Assembly (NCBI RefSeq): GCF_000220395.1
Contig: NW_004086344.1
Span: forward strand, 87,722-151,721
Length of the DNA stretch: 64,000 bases
Reading direction: 5' to 3'
From: Ichthyophthirius multifiliis
Taxonomy: Eukaryota > Ciliophora > Oligohymenophorea > Hymenostomatida
The notes under the pieces are model-generated. The model was not told the origin of the DNA. It ran no database searches and saw only the letters and a list, made by a program, of their open reading frames with translations. This document shows, piece after piece, positions 51,075 to 63,959 of this stretch. A program made the translations under genes and the position numbers. How positions within the stretch are numbered: position 1 is the stretch's first letter; each line of letters begins with the position of its first letter.

Positions 51075-52855
51075 TTTTATGATTTTTTTTGAAATTTGAT
51101 TGATTTTTTTATTTCACTAATTTTTTTTTTTTTTTATTTATGTGTTTAATAATTTAAAAAAATTAAATTGTTTAAAATTTTAGAAAATTTTTGCGAAACA
51201 ATAAAATATAATTTATTTTTTGTTAAAAAAAATAAAAAAAAAAACTAAATATATTATTTATATATTAAAAAAATAATATATAAAAATTAATATGATTTTT
51301 ATTTTAAATATAAATAAATAAAGCTAAAATTTAATTAAAATAAATAAAATACAATAATTTTATTAATTTTACTATCAGAAAAATTACTTATTTTCCTATT
51401 TCATTAAATATAATATTAATAACCTTTTATTGCTTTAAATAAAAAAATAACTTCATAAAATTGTTTTTCGGTTAAAAAAACTAAAACATTTAGTTGAAAA
51501 AAGGACTTAATTTACCATATTAATTAATTTTAAATACAAAAATAAGAAATTTTATATTTATATTAAATTAAAAAATTCGAATTTTATTTATCAAAATTAT
51601 CAAAAAAATTAATATTGTAAAAAAATAGGTTTATTTTAGATGATTTTTTTTAAATAAAAAATTTTTAGAAATTCTATTGAAAGGTATATATATATAAATT
51701 ATTTTTGTCTTCGAACGTACCATTTATTATTAATTATATTTAGTAAATATATTAAATAAAGAAATATAAAAAATTATTAAAAAAATATAAAAGAAACTAA
51801 TTAATATATAAGTATATATAAAAAAAAATATTATAATATCTAATAATTAAGAAAAAATAATTATATTCGTTTGACAAAATTATAAATAAAATTAAAATTT
51901 GTCCATATGCTTAAATAAAAAAAAGTAAATAAAAATCATTAAAAAGAAAAAAAATTAAACTTCGGCATTTATTATAACATCTAATAATAAATATAATATA
52001 CTTAATTTTATTTTTATAATATATATATATTATTTTATTATTTATGTTAAATATGAATACATGTTATCTTTTGTGTTTAAATTCATTTATATTTAGGATA
52101 TTAAATATATAAATTTAATTATATATTAATTTTCTTTTAAAAATATTTGCTTCTTTGATAATATAAATTTTAGTTTCCATATTAATTATTATTTAAAAAA
52201 GGTCTAAATTAAATTTTTTGCAAAAGTGCAATATGTTTTAGAAATAAAAAATAAAATATTTAATGTAATTTTAAATAGAAAAAATAATAATAAAATAAAA
52301 AATGAAAGTTAATAAGCCTATTAAAATAAAAAATATTTTTTTTTAAAATTTTTATTTTAAGTTAAAAAATATTTTCATTTACTTTTCTTAATATTAATTT
52401 TTTTTTTTATCTACGTGGATAATTTAAAAGAAGTGTTTTTTTATATTTTATAATATATCGTTAATTATAATTGTAATTTTATTATATTTAGTTATTTAAG
52501 CTTTATTTACGTTTAATTATTAGATTTTTTATATAAATAAAGAGAGATTTTTTTTATATTTCATTAAATATTTTTAAAAAAATATGTTAATATAAGTAAA
52601 AAAATAAAAAAATATGTAGAAATTATGTTGTTTTAAAAATATATATATCTTATTTTTCTAAATAAGCTTATAAATAAAATAAAAAAAATAAAAAAAATAT
52701 AAATATAAAAAATATATATATTAAAAATAATAATAATAATAATATATATAATAATTTCTATATATATATAAACAAATATATATTAATATATAAATATATA
52801 CATAAAAATTAAAATTTTTGTCTTATTTTATATATATAATATATATAAAAATTTA

Positions 52856-52893
<38 letters not shown>

Positions 52894-53336
52894 TTTATAT
52901 ATTTATTTTATATATTTATTTTATATATTTAATTGTGGATATTTTTGAATATAAATAATGTTTATTTTTATTTCAAGTAATTTTTTTTTATTTTTAATAT
53001 TTTTTAATCAAATGTTATCGATTTTTTAATAATTTTTTATTATTCTTTCATTTTCTTTTTTTTTAAAAATTATTATTATATTCTTTATAAGAAATCATTT
53101 TTTTAAAAAAAATTTTCTAATATAAACTAAATTAAATTATTAATATAATTTAATTTTTAATAAAAAAAATATAAATATATATATTAAATAAAAATATAGA
53201 CACATATAAAAATATTAATTTTTAATTAAAAGAAATAAAGTACTTATAATTAAATAAACTATAAATACATTTTTAATAATATGTATTAATATTTTTATAT
53301 ATTATTCTATAAAAATATATATTTATATATTATATA
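51075..53336. other. A+T-rich stretch, nothing recognised
   Basis: 2.2 kb with no coding signal in either strand; poly-A/T, TA repeats (52862-52890) and a TATTTA-type minirepeat near 52890-52930. Confidence 0.6.
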
Positions 53337-54317
53337 TCATATCCATGGTCTATAAATAATTTTTCCTGCACTCATATTTTTATGATATTCAGTTAAAGCA
53401 TCGCTTCCATATTCCAAAGGTACTTCTTTATTAACATCAGTTTTTAAATCAGTTTTAATTAACTATTTAACGGTTCCTAATAACTAAATTATTTTTTATT
53501 AATCCATATCTTTGATTTAATTAGTAAGCCAATATCCAGTCACAGTTTAACCTTTAAAAATAAGACTAAGAGGAGAAACAGTGACCTATTAGCCTGAAAG
53601 AGCTCCATATACGTAAACAGTTGATTTTTAGGGCATATTTTATAGAACTTAGTTTGTTAATTCACCTCCTACGGCATCAAAGAACATTGTTGCGTTCAAT
53701 TATTCAGCAAGTTCTTTAAGGTTTTTTTCGAAGTCTTCTTTTGTGCTATTTAGGATATACTAAGCACCTTCTTTTTTTAGTGTTTAGACTTGTTCTTCTT
53801 TTCTTACTATGTTTATTACGTTTACTCCGTTTTGTTTGAAGTATCTTACCATCATTTTTCCTAAAGAGGATGCTGCGGCAGAATGGATTACTGTTTTTAC
53901 TTCTTTTTGTTTCACAGTTTCTAACATACATACTACAGTCATTGGGTTTATGAAACTACTGCAGCCTTAAGTATATGAAACATCGTCATTTAAAGGAACA
54001 ACTGATGTAATGTCAGTTAGAGTGTATTAAGCGTAAGAACCATGGTCTTAACTTACAAAAGCTACTCTTTTATTTAACAAAGATTTAGCATAGTCACTAC
54101 TGCCTGTTTTTACTACTAAACCAGAACCTTCGAAACCAGGAACGCATGGGAGTTTACGGTTTGTTTAATAGAATCCATTAGTAAATGATAAATCGGAAGG
54201 GTTTATGGGAGCTGCTTCTACTTTTACTAATAATTAGTCTGGGTTTTTAGGTTCAGGAATTTCGACTTGTTTTAATTTTAATTAAGTAGAGAATTATTCA
54301 AGGATTAAAGCTTTCAT
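53337..54317 (-). CDS. Quinone-oxidoreductase/enoyl reductase-type MDR dehydrogenase
   Basis: One exon of 327 codons, ATG 54315-54317 to TGA 53337-53339. Medium-chain dehydrogenase fold: MKALILEQF, VKVEAAPINPSDLSF, the LPCVPGFEGSG motif, then the NADPH Rossmann core VIHSAAASSLGKMMVRYF and NVINIVRKEEQ, FFDAVGG, and the C-terminal KIIYRPW. APINPSD and PGFEG are typical of the zinc-free QOR/MECR branch; the Cys/His zinc ligands of alcohol dehydrogenases are absent. The Rossmann glycines (AxxGxxG) are partly changed (AAASSLG). The likely reaction is NADPH-dependent reduction of a quinone or enoyl thioester. No targeting peptide is evident. Confidence 0.92.
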
Positions 54318-55730
54318 TTATTATTTATTATTTTAAGTTTTTTTTTTTTTTTTTATTTTTTTTTTATTATTTTATTATTTTTTTAAAGGTTAATTTTGGA
54401 TTTATTTTTATAATGAAATTTTATGGCTTTTGTTTTTAAATAAATATCTTTATTTTTATATAGATATAGATATATATATATATATATTAGTAATTTTATT
54501 CTTTTATTTTTCTATTTTTCTAATTTTCTATAATTTGCTAAATATATTTTTTATTTATTTTGAATATTTTTTCTTTGATTTTTAGTATTTTGTATATAAA
54601 TTTTAATATATTAATGTTTTTATATAATTGATTTCTTTTTTGTTTTCATTTTATTTTTTTATTATTATTAGTTTTTTTCTTTTTTTTGATTTCATTTTCT
54701 TTTCTTTTATTTTATTATATTTTATTTTATTTTATTTTTTATTTTTTATTATTTAATTTTATTTTTAATATTTTTATTATATTATATTAATTATCTTGTC
54801 TTTTTTATTATATTCACTTAATTTTTTTCTTTTTAATTTTTCATTTTATAATTAAATTTATAAAAAAAGTTATTCTTAAATTATTTTTAATTCTCAAATT
54901 TTATTGTTTTAGAGTGAATTTTTTTGTAATTATTTGATTATGCTTATATTTATTTTCATTTATATTATTATTTTTAATTATATTTATAATAATTATTTAT
55001 TTGACTCTATAACTATTAATATAATATTTTTATCTTTTTTTTATTTTTATATAGTTTTATTTTTTTATAATATTAGTTTTTAAAAATATTTCTTTTAATT
55101 ATATAAAAAAAAAAAATTAAATTTAAAATCCAAAAAATTATAACTATTAATTATTTGTCAACATTAAAAATTTAATTAAAAAATATTAAATTTAATGAAT
55201 TTATTTATAATAAGAATTATTTTTAAAATACGTATAAATTATTTTAAATTTGTATTTTTAAACTATTTATAAAATAATATGCAATTTTCGAATTAAAAAA
55301 TAAAATATATAAATCATTTTATTTTTTAATAAAACTGTATTAATAAAATATTTTGTATGATATTTTATATTATTTATGATATTAAATTCAAATATATATA
55401 TATATATTTATTAAAATAAATTAAATTTGATAAAAATAAATAATATTAATATAAATTTTATTTATTAAAATCTAAATAATTATTTTAATAAATTATAAAT
55501 ATAAATAATTAATTAAATAACTAAAAAAATAATCTAATTATAATTTTATTTTTTATAAAAAAATGAAAATTAAAATCATATAAAAAAACTTTTAATGAAT
55601 TAAAATAATAATTATGAAAAATATTTTTATTTTAAAAATATATTTTTAATAATATTTATTAAAGAAATGTTTTTTTGTATATTTTTTTATTTTAATAAAA
55701 TAGATTAAAAAAAATAAAAATAAGCAAAAA
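54318..55730. other. A+T-rich divergent intergenic stretch
   Basis: T-rich on the side of the dehydrogenase 5' end and A-rich towards the next gene; promoters of both must lie here. No gene or specific site recognised. Confidence 0.6.
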
Positions 55731-56481
55731 ATGTAAATGAACATTTTTTAATAAATAAAAAGCTAAATAATTATTCAAATAAAAAAAATTAATCAAAGAA
55801 TATTAATAAAAACGCGAAATTATACATCTGAACTCTATATAACTATAATATGTTTAGAAATAAAAAAGTCAGTTTAGCTAATATATAAAATAATTGATAT
55901 AGTAATAAACACATATCTATTGTATTTTTAGTTTTGTTAATAATAAATATAATTTAAATTTAATTTAACATTTTAATAATAATAAATAATATCAACATTT
56001 ATAATAATGGATTGTATATAGATATTATGTAAAAAAGTAAATCACAAGGATTATAGAATTCTAGTATTATCAAATATATTAGGAGGAATATTAGACATAT
56101 TGTATATAAATAATATATTAATATTTAATAACTACAGTAAAATACAAATTATGAATATTTATATAACATTGCTTAAACAAAAGTATATAAATATTTAGAT
56201 TAAAAAGACACAGAGAGAAATATTATCATCATAAATATGAAATATAAAATAATGTGTTTTTTAGAAATTTGCTTTTTATCATATATTATATGTAATAGAA
56301 TATTTAAATTACATAAAACTTATTGTGATGTATGCGAATTTTTAAGAAAAATTTTAAAAAGTATAAATAATAATAAAAAAAAAAAAATTAAGATAAAGTT
56401 AAAATACTTAAAAATAATAAAGAATAAAAAGAAAATAATAATAATAAAAAAAATTATAATAAAAATAATAATAAAATTAAA

Positions 56482-56519
<38 letters not shown>

Positions 56520-57372
56520 TAATAAAAATAGAAATATTCTTAATAATTTTATATATTGTTAAAATATTTAAAATAGTATAGAAATTTCATAAAAATAGGA
56601 TTAAAATATATTAAAGATTAATAATAATTAAAAATACATAAATCATTTTTTTAATAATTAATAATAAAAAATTGAAATTTCTTAAGAAATAAATAGTATC
56701 CCTGATTTAATTTAATTAAATGTTTAAAATATAATTAATAATAATAATATAAAAGAAAACATAATTAATTAAAATTATTATTTAAATAATAGTTTTTATA
56801 AATAAAAAGGCAGCATTTAAAGAAACAATTAAAAAAAATCAATTATAAATAGTCCTAAAAAAAAATCTAATTAAAAGAAAGTTTCTTTAAAAAATAATTT
56901 ATAAATAATTTAATAAGACAGTAATTCTTAATTTAATATAAATTAAGAAATAATTGATTAAAATAGATCATTTTAACTTGAAAATTCACTAAAAAATGAA
57001 ATTAGTATAGAGAATAATATATTGCCTATAGTACTGCATTTTTAATCTCATAATTAATAAAAGTTTGAAATAAGAATTTATTCATTAGAATTTTTCGATT
57101 AAATTTTTGATTAAAATATTTTCTAGCATGGAATCGGGATAGAAGAGGCTATTGAAATCAAAATTTAATTGATATAAAAGTTAATGAATTAATATTTTAA
57201 TTATGAAAGTTTGTATTTTATTCTTTTTTAAAAAATGTAACAATATATTAAAATTTATACTTAGCTTTAAATTAATAATAATTAGCAGTTTTTTATTTAG
57301 TTTTTTGAAAAATCTTAAAATAAATGTTAATATTATTTACCTTTAGAAAATAATTTTAATATAATTGTTTGA
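55731..57372 (+). CDS. Unknown 507-residue protein with polyasparagine tract
   Basis: Exons 55731-55935, 56022-56360 and 56393-57372; introns of 86 and only 32 bases, GT...AG. The three phases sum to exactly 508 codons, which strongly supports the model. The N-terminal 175 residues are helical and basic with several Cys (ICLEIKKSVQLIYKI, SSIIKYIRRNIRHIVYKQ, HKTYCDVCEFLRKILK). The middle is K/N-rich with about 12 Asn from an AAT repeat (56483-56517). The C-terminal half is better structured (ENNILPIVLHFQSH, FEIRIYSLEFFDQIF, HGIGIEEAIEIKIQLI). I recognise no family. The repeat would be length-variable between cells or strains. Confidence 0.75.
56483..56517. repeat. (AAT)n array encoding polyasparagine
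   Basis: A coding microsatellite in the third exon of the 55731-57372 gene. Confidence 0.9.
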
Positions 57373-57612
57373 GATTATTATATATTATATGTATTTTTTA
57401 ATTACTTTTGTTCAAAAAATATTTTTTTTTCAATTTTAAAAATAAAACAAATTTATATATATTAAAAAAAAATTAAAAAAAAAAAAAAAAAAACTTTAAA
57501 AAAAAAAAATATAAAAATATTTAGGATATATAATTATCAAAAATAAAAAAATAAACAAATAAAAAATAATATAATAATATAATAATAGAAGAAAAAAAAA
57601 ATAAAAAAAAAA

Positions 57613-58551
57613 ATGAGCAATTTAACAAGAAAATAAAAAGACGTATTAAGACTTTTAGCATCTAAAGTAAAAAAATAAAATAAAAAAATAAACAAACCTT
57701 AAATAACAAAAAAAAAAAAAAAAAGTGTCATCTCGGAACTACCAACTTAAACAACTAAATGAACAGATATATATCTCATAAGAGTGCCAATGGTCTTCAT
57801 ATAATTAACGTCGAAGAAACCTGGTAAAAAATTAAACTCGCCGCCAGAATTATTGCAGCAGTCGGTCATCATAATGACGCTATGGTAAAAATATATATAA
57901 ATAAATTTATATCTATATATATATATAAATATATATTTAAATATATAAAAAAAGGTTGTATGCTCTAGAGTATATGGATAAAGAGCTGCTATTAAATTCG
58001 CAGGATATGTAAAATGCAAATCTACATCATCATCTAGATGGACACCTGGTATTTTATAATTAATTTAAAAAAGTATTTATTTTTATTTAGGTACCTTAAC
58101 TAACTATTAGACTTTAAAATATGAAGAGCCAAGAGTTCTTATTGTTACTGATCCCAGAACTGATTATTAAGCTATTTAAGAAGCTAGTTATGTAGGAATT
58201 CCTGTTATTGCTTTATGTGATAGTGATTCTCCTTTACATTACGTTGATGTTGCTATTCCTTGTAATAATAGATCAACTGAATCAATCTCTATGATCTATT
58301 GGTTACTTGCTAGAGAAGTAAAAATCTTAAGAGGTGAATTAGATAAAAATTAAGCTTGGGAAGTTATGGTAGATCTCTTTTACCACAAAACTTTACCTAC
58401 TCATGAAGAAAAATAATAAGTAGAAGAAAATAATGAAGAATAATAAAATTAAGCTGAAAATAAAGAAACTCCTTAAGCTGAATAAGGTATTTATAATATA
58501 AATATTTTTATATAAACTATATATTTTTTTTTTTTAGTTGCAGATTTTTGA
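57613..58551 (+). CDS. RPSA: 40S ribosomal protein SA (uS2)
   Basis: Exons 57613-57666, 57726-57884, 57955-58048, 58091-58486 and 58538-58551; all GT...AG, total 239 codons. It belongs to the small ribosomal subunit head-platform junction. uS2 landmarks are [49 protein letters not shown] and [16 protein letters not shown], with [25 protein letters not shown] and [10 protein letters not shown]. The tail is acidic and Q-rich (EEKQQVEENNEEQ) and ends VADF from a 14-base last exon. At 238 residues it is shorter than animal RPSA because the tail is short; it has no laminin-binding repeats. Highly spliced, as is common for ribosomal-protein genes. Confidence 0.97.
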
Positions 58552-59290
58552 CAAAAGTACATGTATTTAAAAAAAAAACACATTTTTATTTTTTAATAAA
58601 GTTTTAGCAAGTTGTTTTTAATTAATATTTATTAAAAATTTTTGTGATTTTTTTATTAAATATATGTATTATGTTTTTATTCTAATTATAATATTTAAAC
58701 CCATTTACAATATCTTTTTTTATGTTTAAAAAAAATAGATAATCAAATAAGAATATTTATAAATAAATTACATAAGAAAAGAAATATAATATATATAAAT
58801 ATAAATTAATATAAATAAATATATGAATTAATATATTTTTAAATATATATAAATAAATATTTTTTTAGTACAAATTAATTTCTCTTAATCCATCATTATT
58901 TTTTACGTTTTTTTTTTTATATATTATATTTTTTATGTTTAATTTAGTTTAAATTATTTATTTATTTTTATTTTTAAAATTTAATTTATTTTATTTTATC
59001 AAAAATATATTTTTTTATTTTATTTTTTTATACAAATGTATTTAATCTAATAATTAAAAAACCTAATTTATAAATAATCATATTATTTTTATTTTATTTA
59101 ATTTTTAAAAGTTTAGTTTTTTTATTTATATTCATCCTCCAATCTTTATATTTTAATATTTTTTTTTATTTATTATTATTGAATATATATTATAAACATA
59201 TATATTAAAATTTAATAATTTATATATTTAAATAAAAACTACATTTTCTACATAAAATATAGACCATTTTATTTAAATAAGAGACACAAT
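58552..59290. other. A+T-rich intergenic stretch
   Basis: No gene recognised; T-rich 3' region of RPSA, then the promoter region of the next gene. Confidence 0.6.
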
Positions 59291-60366
59291 ATGATTTAAA
59301 TTGATGATGATAAGTAAATTTTAAAAAGTATAAAAAAAAAATGATTTTTTTTATTTTATTTTATTTAAATAAAAATAAAAAAATGTCTATTATTATTATA
59401 AAAAAAAAAATTATAAGATTTATTCTAAAATGCATTATAATTTATTCCTTAAAAAAATCAGCCAATTAATATAAACGAATTTGTATTTCAATAAAATTAA
59501 GAACCTACATAAAAAATAAACAATATTATACATAATTAAAACAACCTAGAATAAACAAAACCTTAAATAAGTAAAAAAATGAACGAATAAAATGAATTCT
59601 TTTTTAATTTAAAAAAAAAAAATTCATTAAAAAAAATGAAAAGCCTCTAATAATAGAAAATAAATAATATATCTTAAATATAAATTAGTAAATCTAATAA
59701 CAATTTAAGTAATTAAAATATTGATTCTTAATCTAATAATAAAAAAAGTGTATAAATTGCTGATAAATAATCTCAATATTTAACTAAAAACGATATTTAT
59801 TCAAAATAAAATCCCTATTCGGCTTTTTGGGCTGATATTGTATTAAAAAATCACTATAGTGTGGCTTTAAAGTAGGTTGAAAGGAATAAAGTTAAGAGAT
59901 GGACTTTAAGGAAATTTAAATTATCGTAAGGCGAAATTATTGGGGAGACTTTTAATTAGGTTTAGGAGAAAAATTAGTAGGATTTAAAGGTATTTTAGAA
60001 GGAAAGTGTAGGAAAAAAAAAATAGTTTTAAATTAAGAAATTTAAATAGAAACATAATTATGAATATCTAAATTTGGGATTTTTAAATGTAATAATTAAT
60101 TAGTAAAAAAAAATTATAGTTTAAGATTATTTAGTTGATTTTTAAGAACTTTTTGATACTTTAAGGCTCGATTAGGCCTTTGTTTAGGAAAATCTGTAAA
60201 AAATAATTAAGGAAGGAAAAATTATGTTGAAAATTAGAAATTTATGGGGGCATATATGGATTTTATGTTATAAAACTTGTATTTTTTACCTGTTTTTGAT
60301 GTTAATTTTAAAAGAAATATGGAAAAAACTATATATATAAATAAATTACTTATTGGAAACATTTGA
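59291..60366 (+). CDS. Unknown Gln-rich protein with apparent frameshift
   Basis: Exon 1 (59291-59327, MIQIDDDKQILK) joins 59418 in phase 1 across a 90-base intron. The long second exon begins LFQNALQFIPQKNQPININE, runs through an N/Q/S-rich region, then an ordered part (PYSAFWADIVLKNHYSVALK, VKRWTLRKFKLSQGEIIGE, FQELFDTLRLDQAFVQENL). At the five-A run 60217-60221 the good frame changes: before it KIIKEGK, after it NYVENQKFMGAYMDFM and LQNLYFLPVFDVNFKRNMEK, ending at TGA 60364-60366. One extra A would restore a single frame. No family recognised. The frameshift is probably an assembly error, but see findings. Confidence 0.65.
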
Positions 60367-60595
60367 AATTATTTGTTAATTTATTTTAGTAAAAATAAAA
60401 AATATAATAATATTTTTTTTTTTTTTAAAAAAAAAAATGATTAATTTATTTTTCGAATTTTTTTTCTTTTTTGCTTGTTTAATAGTTTTTTTTTTTTTAT
60501 TTTTTTTTTTAAAAAAATATAAAAAAATATTATAGATTACTTTGATTTTTTTTATATAACCTTTTTTTGTTAATTTACTTTATTTTAATTTTTTT

Positions 60596-61146
60596 TCATA
60601 AAAATTAATATGTCAAGTTTACGGCTTTTTATAAAATATTGTGAAAAGCATTTAAATCATATCCAAAAAATTCTTTTATTTTTATATTTTTTTATAAAAA
60701 AAATAAAAAAAATTTAATATATATTTGTATAAATGAATTTAAATTTTATAAAAAAAATAAATAAAAAAATTATATACTATCAATCATTTATCCTCTATAA
60801 AATAAAAATACTGTTGGAAGTCCTTCTAACTATATATATTTAAAAAAATCAAATATACATATACATTTATTTTTAACTTAAAATCCCTCAGTAAATTCTT
60901 AATTATCGTCAATATCTATTTGATAATAATCTACATATTATAAATATTACTAAAGTATGTTTCTCTTTTCTAACTGTAATTCTTGACATGGTGGACACCA
61001 ACTTATCATATATACAAATTTTATTAATTAAATATGATAGATAAAAAATGTTAAAACTCGGCAAAAAATTCTAATAAAACTGGCTTTTTATTTTTTAAGA
61101 CTTTTTATTCATAGTCTTCACCTGAAATAATTTGAGTGTGGTTCAT
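60596..61146 (-). CDS. Thioredoxin
   Basis: Four exons on the minus strand (61146-61058, 61001-60878, 60829-60778, 60672-60596). All introns are GT...AG, 48 to 105 bases, and the total is exactly 114 codons. The fold order is complete: VLLEFFADWCPPCQ with the active-site CPPC, YYQIDIDDNQEFTEGF, cis-Pro loop GLPTVFLFYRG, and the final helix IDKFFGYDLNAFHNIL. The WCPPC active site instead of WCGPC shifts redox potential in related proteins. At 113 residues without a signal peptide it is likely cytosolic. It is convergent with the unknown gene ending at 60366. Confidence 0.93.
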
Positions 61147-62006
61147 ATTTTTTGATTTTTTGTTAAATTATATTTAAATTTCTATAATTATTAGAATTTT
61201 ATTTTTAATTAAATAATTAAATAATATAATAATTTTAAAAAGTTTTTAATGTTTTATCTTTTAATAATATAAAAAAAAAATAATGACATAATTTAATTTT
61301 GTTATATTTAAAAAAAAAATTATGTTAATTATAGTTTTTGTAAATTTAAAAATTATTAGACAAAATACAATATATATATATAAATATAAAATATAAAAAA
61401 ATAAATATATTAATATATATCAATAAATATATATAAATATATATATATATATATATTATATATAATTATTATATTTATATTTATAAATATATATTCATTT
61501 TAATTTTATAAAAATAAAATATAACTTTTATAAATTTTTGTTTTAAAATTATATAATTTTATTATTTTTAAATATTTTTTTTTTTTTAATGTTTAATTTT
61601 AATAAATATCTTTTATTCTTTTAAATTTATATATATTATTAAATAAAATATTTTATATTTTTTTTTATTTTCTATTTTTCTTATGCATTTCAAATTTTTA
61701 ATATTAAAATCATACTATTATTTTTTATAAATTAATTCATATTTTATAATTTATTTAATATTGTTTAACAAAATATTTTTTATAATTTTTTAAGTTTTAA
61801 TTAAAATAAATTATTATCTTTTATAAAAATATAATGTATTTAAAATATAATATAATAAATTTATTTTAAAATAATGAAAAATAAATTTTGTTATTATTTT
61901 ATATATATAAAAAAAAATTATATAAATATAATATATATTATAATAATTATTTTTTAAAAATATATAATTTTATTTTTTAAAAAGCAATTAATTTATAATA
62001 TTAATA
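61147..62006. other. A+T-rich intergenic stretch
   Basis: No gene recognised; TA repeats around 61370-61460. Confidence 0.6.
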
Positions 62007-63959
62007 TCAAGAAATAAAGTCTTTACTTTTTTTTAATTTTGTTTTTAAAATAAAATTATAAATAAAATTAAAATTAATAAAAAGTAATATATTTAAAAAA
62101 TAAATATTATTACTAATCTTTACACATAATTATTTAATATATCTATTGATTTATTTTATTAAATAAGTTCATTATTTCTCAAATTATCACTCTTATTATT
62201 ATTCTTATTATTACTCTTATTATTATTCGCATTATTACTCACTTTGTTACTCACATTATTTCTCAGAATTTTCTCAGATTATTTCTCAGATTATTTTCGC
62301 AGCTTTTTCCTTCCAAGTTTTCCTCTTCTTATACTTCTGATATAGTTTTTTGTGCTTACTATTGATGAAATTTAAGATCTTTCTTTCTATCCTGAGCTAC
62401 TTCCTTAACTATATTAATTTTATCCATCTATCGATCCTACTGTATAATGGAATCCTTACGATGAATCGGACCTAAGTTTACTCTACCCAGCGAAAAGAGG
62501 GTCCCTAATAACAAATGAATGTAACTAATCTTCAGTATTTTCTGCAACTTCGTCTTTTGTAAGATAAGGAATTCTTAAAGGCTTTACAAATAAAGACTTA
62601 GTTTTATCTCTAATAGCTGTAAAATCATCTATTAAATCCCTACTATTTTTAAATTCTTCTTAAGAAGGCGATTTTTTTAATGTAGGGACGAAATAGGGAT
62701 GTTTTTAAACATCAAAAATTGATATTCTTACAGAAGGATCTTTTTCGAGCATTTTTATGAGTAAATCTTTACAATCTATAGATACATTTTCTAGTTCTTT
62801 TCTTTCAAAATCTATAATACATTCTTTATTTTTTCTTAAAACTTCATTAAACTTTTGCCCTTGAAAAACAGCTTCTCCAGTTAATCTTATTTATAAAATA
62901 TATATATATATAAAAAAAAAAAACTTATATATATTTTAAAAAAATATTACAATATATAAAAAATTATTCCAGCCGAAAAAACATCACATATGACTGAATA
63001 TCTTTATGTTTTATCTATTAAATTAGCTATTTCAGGTGCCACAAAGCCGGGAGTTCCACATTTTGGGAACATATAAGGGGATTCATCTGCAAATGTACCC
63101 AATCCAAAATCGACTATTTTTAGTATTTATTAATTACCTTTTTTTGCAAAAGGTATATTTTCAGGTTTTAAATCTCTATGCATGATATTTTTATTAGAAT
63201 AATATACTATTCCATCTACTAACATTTTAAATATATCTTTTATTTCTTAATCTGTAAAAGGAGTTTAGGAATGCTTTTTTATTTCATCATATAATGATGT
63301 ACCTTCAACTATTTCCATTACTAAATATAAGTTGTTTTAACCTTCATACATTTCTATAAGTTTTATTATGTTATCGTGATCTGTTAAATTTCTCATTACT
63401 TTTATTTCATTGTATAGAGAAAGCTATTTTTATTATTATATTATAAAAAAAAAAATCGGTGTTTTTTACCATTCCTTTATCTTATGATTCTAATTTTTAT
63501 TTTTCAAAACATTTAACTGCAAATTTTTTACCAGTAGTTTTATGTATAGCTGAAAATACCTTATTTTATTTAATTTAGTTTTATTTATATATATAAATAA
63601 ATAATTAAATAATATATAAATATATATATATATATATTTATTTATTTATTTATATATATACATATATATATATTTTTTTTTAATAATTACTCTTGCATAA
63701 TTACCTTTTCCGATTTATGATTAAATATCATATTCATTTTAAAATTTGGCCTAAAATATTTATTAGCAAAAAATAAATTTTAGTTTTATCAAAACGACTT
63801 CTTCACCTAAATAATTTTAAGTTTTTTTCCCTTATTTTAATTAAAATCCGAGAAGTTTAGTTTGATTTTTATTCTTTTAATACTACCACGTTATTAGATC
63901 ATTTGGTTTTAATTCAAATATTTTAGCAGGTATTTTTTAATATGGTTACTTTAATATAA

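Noticed and set aside
53746-53931. Minus-strand 61-residue basic open frame
   Set aside because: Another frame of the MDR dehydrogenase gene, whose 327-codon frame is unambiguous.
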